A DNA stretch of 5,101 bases, from assembly GCA_900550005.1 (NCBI GenBank), contig URQL01000135.1:1-5101 (forward strand). Direction: 5' to 3'. Under the pieces are notes generated by a model. It worked only from the letters and a program-made list of their open reading frames with translations. It did no database searches and had not been told where the DNA came from. A program made the position numbers and the translations under genes. This DNA comes from an uncultured Erysipelotrichaceae bacterium. GTDB lineage: Bacteria > Bacillota_I > Bacilli_A > Erysipelotrichales > Coprobacillaceae. Below, in pieces: positions 4,841 to 5,101 of this stretch (positions are counted from its first letter, which is position 1; every line of letters begins with the position of its first letter).

Positions 4841-5083
4841 ATGAAGTTTTATATTTGCATTGTAGCGAGTTCATCATCAAAAAAAGTGATTCAAGAATTA
4901 ATAAACCAAGATTGCTTAGTTACACGTATAAGCTCAACGGGGGGATTTTTAAAAAAAGGAAATGTCACTTTAATGATTGGAACGGATCGCTTTGATTCAA
5001 TTGATGCGTTAAAATGCATTTTAAAACCTTATCAACCCATTACTGTATTTGTATTAAATGTTGAACGTTTTTTACAAGTATAA
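4841..5083 (+). CDS. Short PstA/YaaQ-like (DUF970, cyclic-di-AMP receptor family) protein
   Basis: The 80-residue protein aligns without gaps to the first part of PstA/DarA, PII-like trimeric proteins that bind cyclic-di-AMP. Seen: the strand MKFYICIVAS (1-10), a helix SKKVIQELINQ (13-23), the strand LVTRISSTGGFLKKGN (26-41) carrying the family hallmark TGGFLxxGN, LMIG (44-47), a second helix region, and the last strand TVFVLNVERFLQ (68-79), matching TVFVLPVxxFHQ. Canonical members are about 109 residues; here some 29 residues between about positions 57 and 66 are absent, which is where the Gly-rich T-loop segment (MGGxADSY) belongs. Thr28, Phe36, Leu37, Asn41, Gly47 and the C-terminal Gln are retained; Asn24 and Arg26 of PstA are Asp and Leu here. 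The frame is intact and preceded by AGGAGGGG (4824-4831), 9 nt from the ATG, so it does not look like a pseudogene. It is divergent from mutY and leads an apparent operon with the gene beyond 5101. Confidence 0.8.
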   Translation: MKFYICIVASSSSKKVIQELINQDCLVTRISSTGGFLKKGNVTLMIGTDRFDSIDALKCILKPYQPITVFVLNVERFLQV

Positions 5084-5088
5084 ATAGT

Positions 5089-5094
5089 AGGAGG
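5089..5094 (+). promoter_or_regulatory. Ribosome binding site for a gene beyond the right edge
   Basis: A perfect AGGAGG lies 5 bp after the stop of the PstA-like gene, followed by ATAAAAA to the window end. No terminator intervenes, so a co-transcribed gene should start within a few bases beyond 5101. In Bacillus the pstA homologue yaaQ sits near tmk and holB, so a replication gene would be a reasonable guess, but nothing of it is visible here. Confidence 0.75.
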
Positions 5095-5101
5095 ATAAAA
5101 A

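Noticed and set aside
1..5101. Mobile element, CRISPR array, toxin-antitoxin pair or defence cassette
   Set aside because: No transposase, direct-repeat array, attachment-site duplication or paired small toxin/antitoxin genes were seen. The zeta-like kinase is not next to an antitoxin-like gene, and the XRE gene stands alone.

Overview
The window is AT-rich (about one third G+C by eye), with AGGAGG-type ribosome binding sites, TTGACA/TATAAT-type promoters and short hairpin-plus-T-run terminators. This is typical of a low-G+C Firmicute. The mix of a Tritrichomonas-foetus-type IMP dehydrogenase, a Firmicutes-style MutY with a Gram-positive FSH loop and a PstA-like cyclic-di-AMP receptor relative would fit a gut Erysipelotrichia/Clostridia-grade organism. 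That placement is an inference and is not proven by the window.

Layout. (1) Positions 1-1000, minus: the N-terminal two thirds of guaB, with its own promoter. (2) Positions 1001-1300: a divergent promoter region. (3) Positions 1301-1928, plus: a small P-loop kinase-like protein of unknown substrate, closed by a hairpin terminator. (4) Positions 1949-2502, plus: a nitroreductase-family flavoprotein only 45 bp downstream, ending in a terminator shared with the convergent gene. (5) Positions 2488-3159, minus: a DUF421/YetF-type membrane protein. (6) Positions 3160-3294: a divergent intergenic region carrying a perfect 15-bp inverted repeat. (7) Positions 3295-3720, plus: an XRE-type HTH regulator whose 3' end overlaps convergent mutY by 44 bp. 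(8) Positions 3677-4714, minus: complete mutY. (9) Positions 4841-5083, plus: an 80-residue PstA/YaaQ-like protein lacking the central loop segment of the family. A ribosome binding site at 5089-5094 announces another gene just beyond the right edge.

The genes are mostly independent housekeeping or accessory units (purine synthesis, oxidative DNA repair, redox chemistry, possible cyclic-di-AMP sensing), not one pathway. There is no sign of a mobile element, CRISPR array, defence island, rRNA or tRNA. The least ordinary items are the shortened PstA-like protein, the tight convergent overlaps with terminators embedded in coding sequence, the perfect palindrome between the DUF421 and XRE genes, and the kinase-like protein with an altered Walker A motif. 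I found no clear new multi-gene system.
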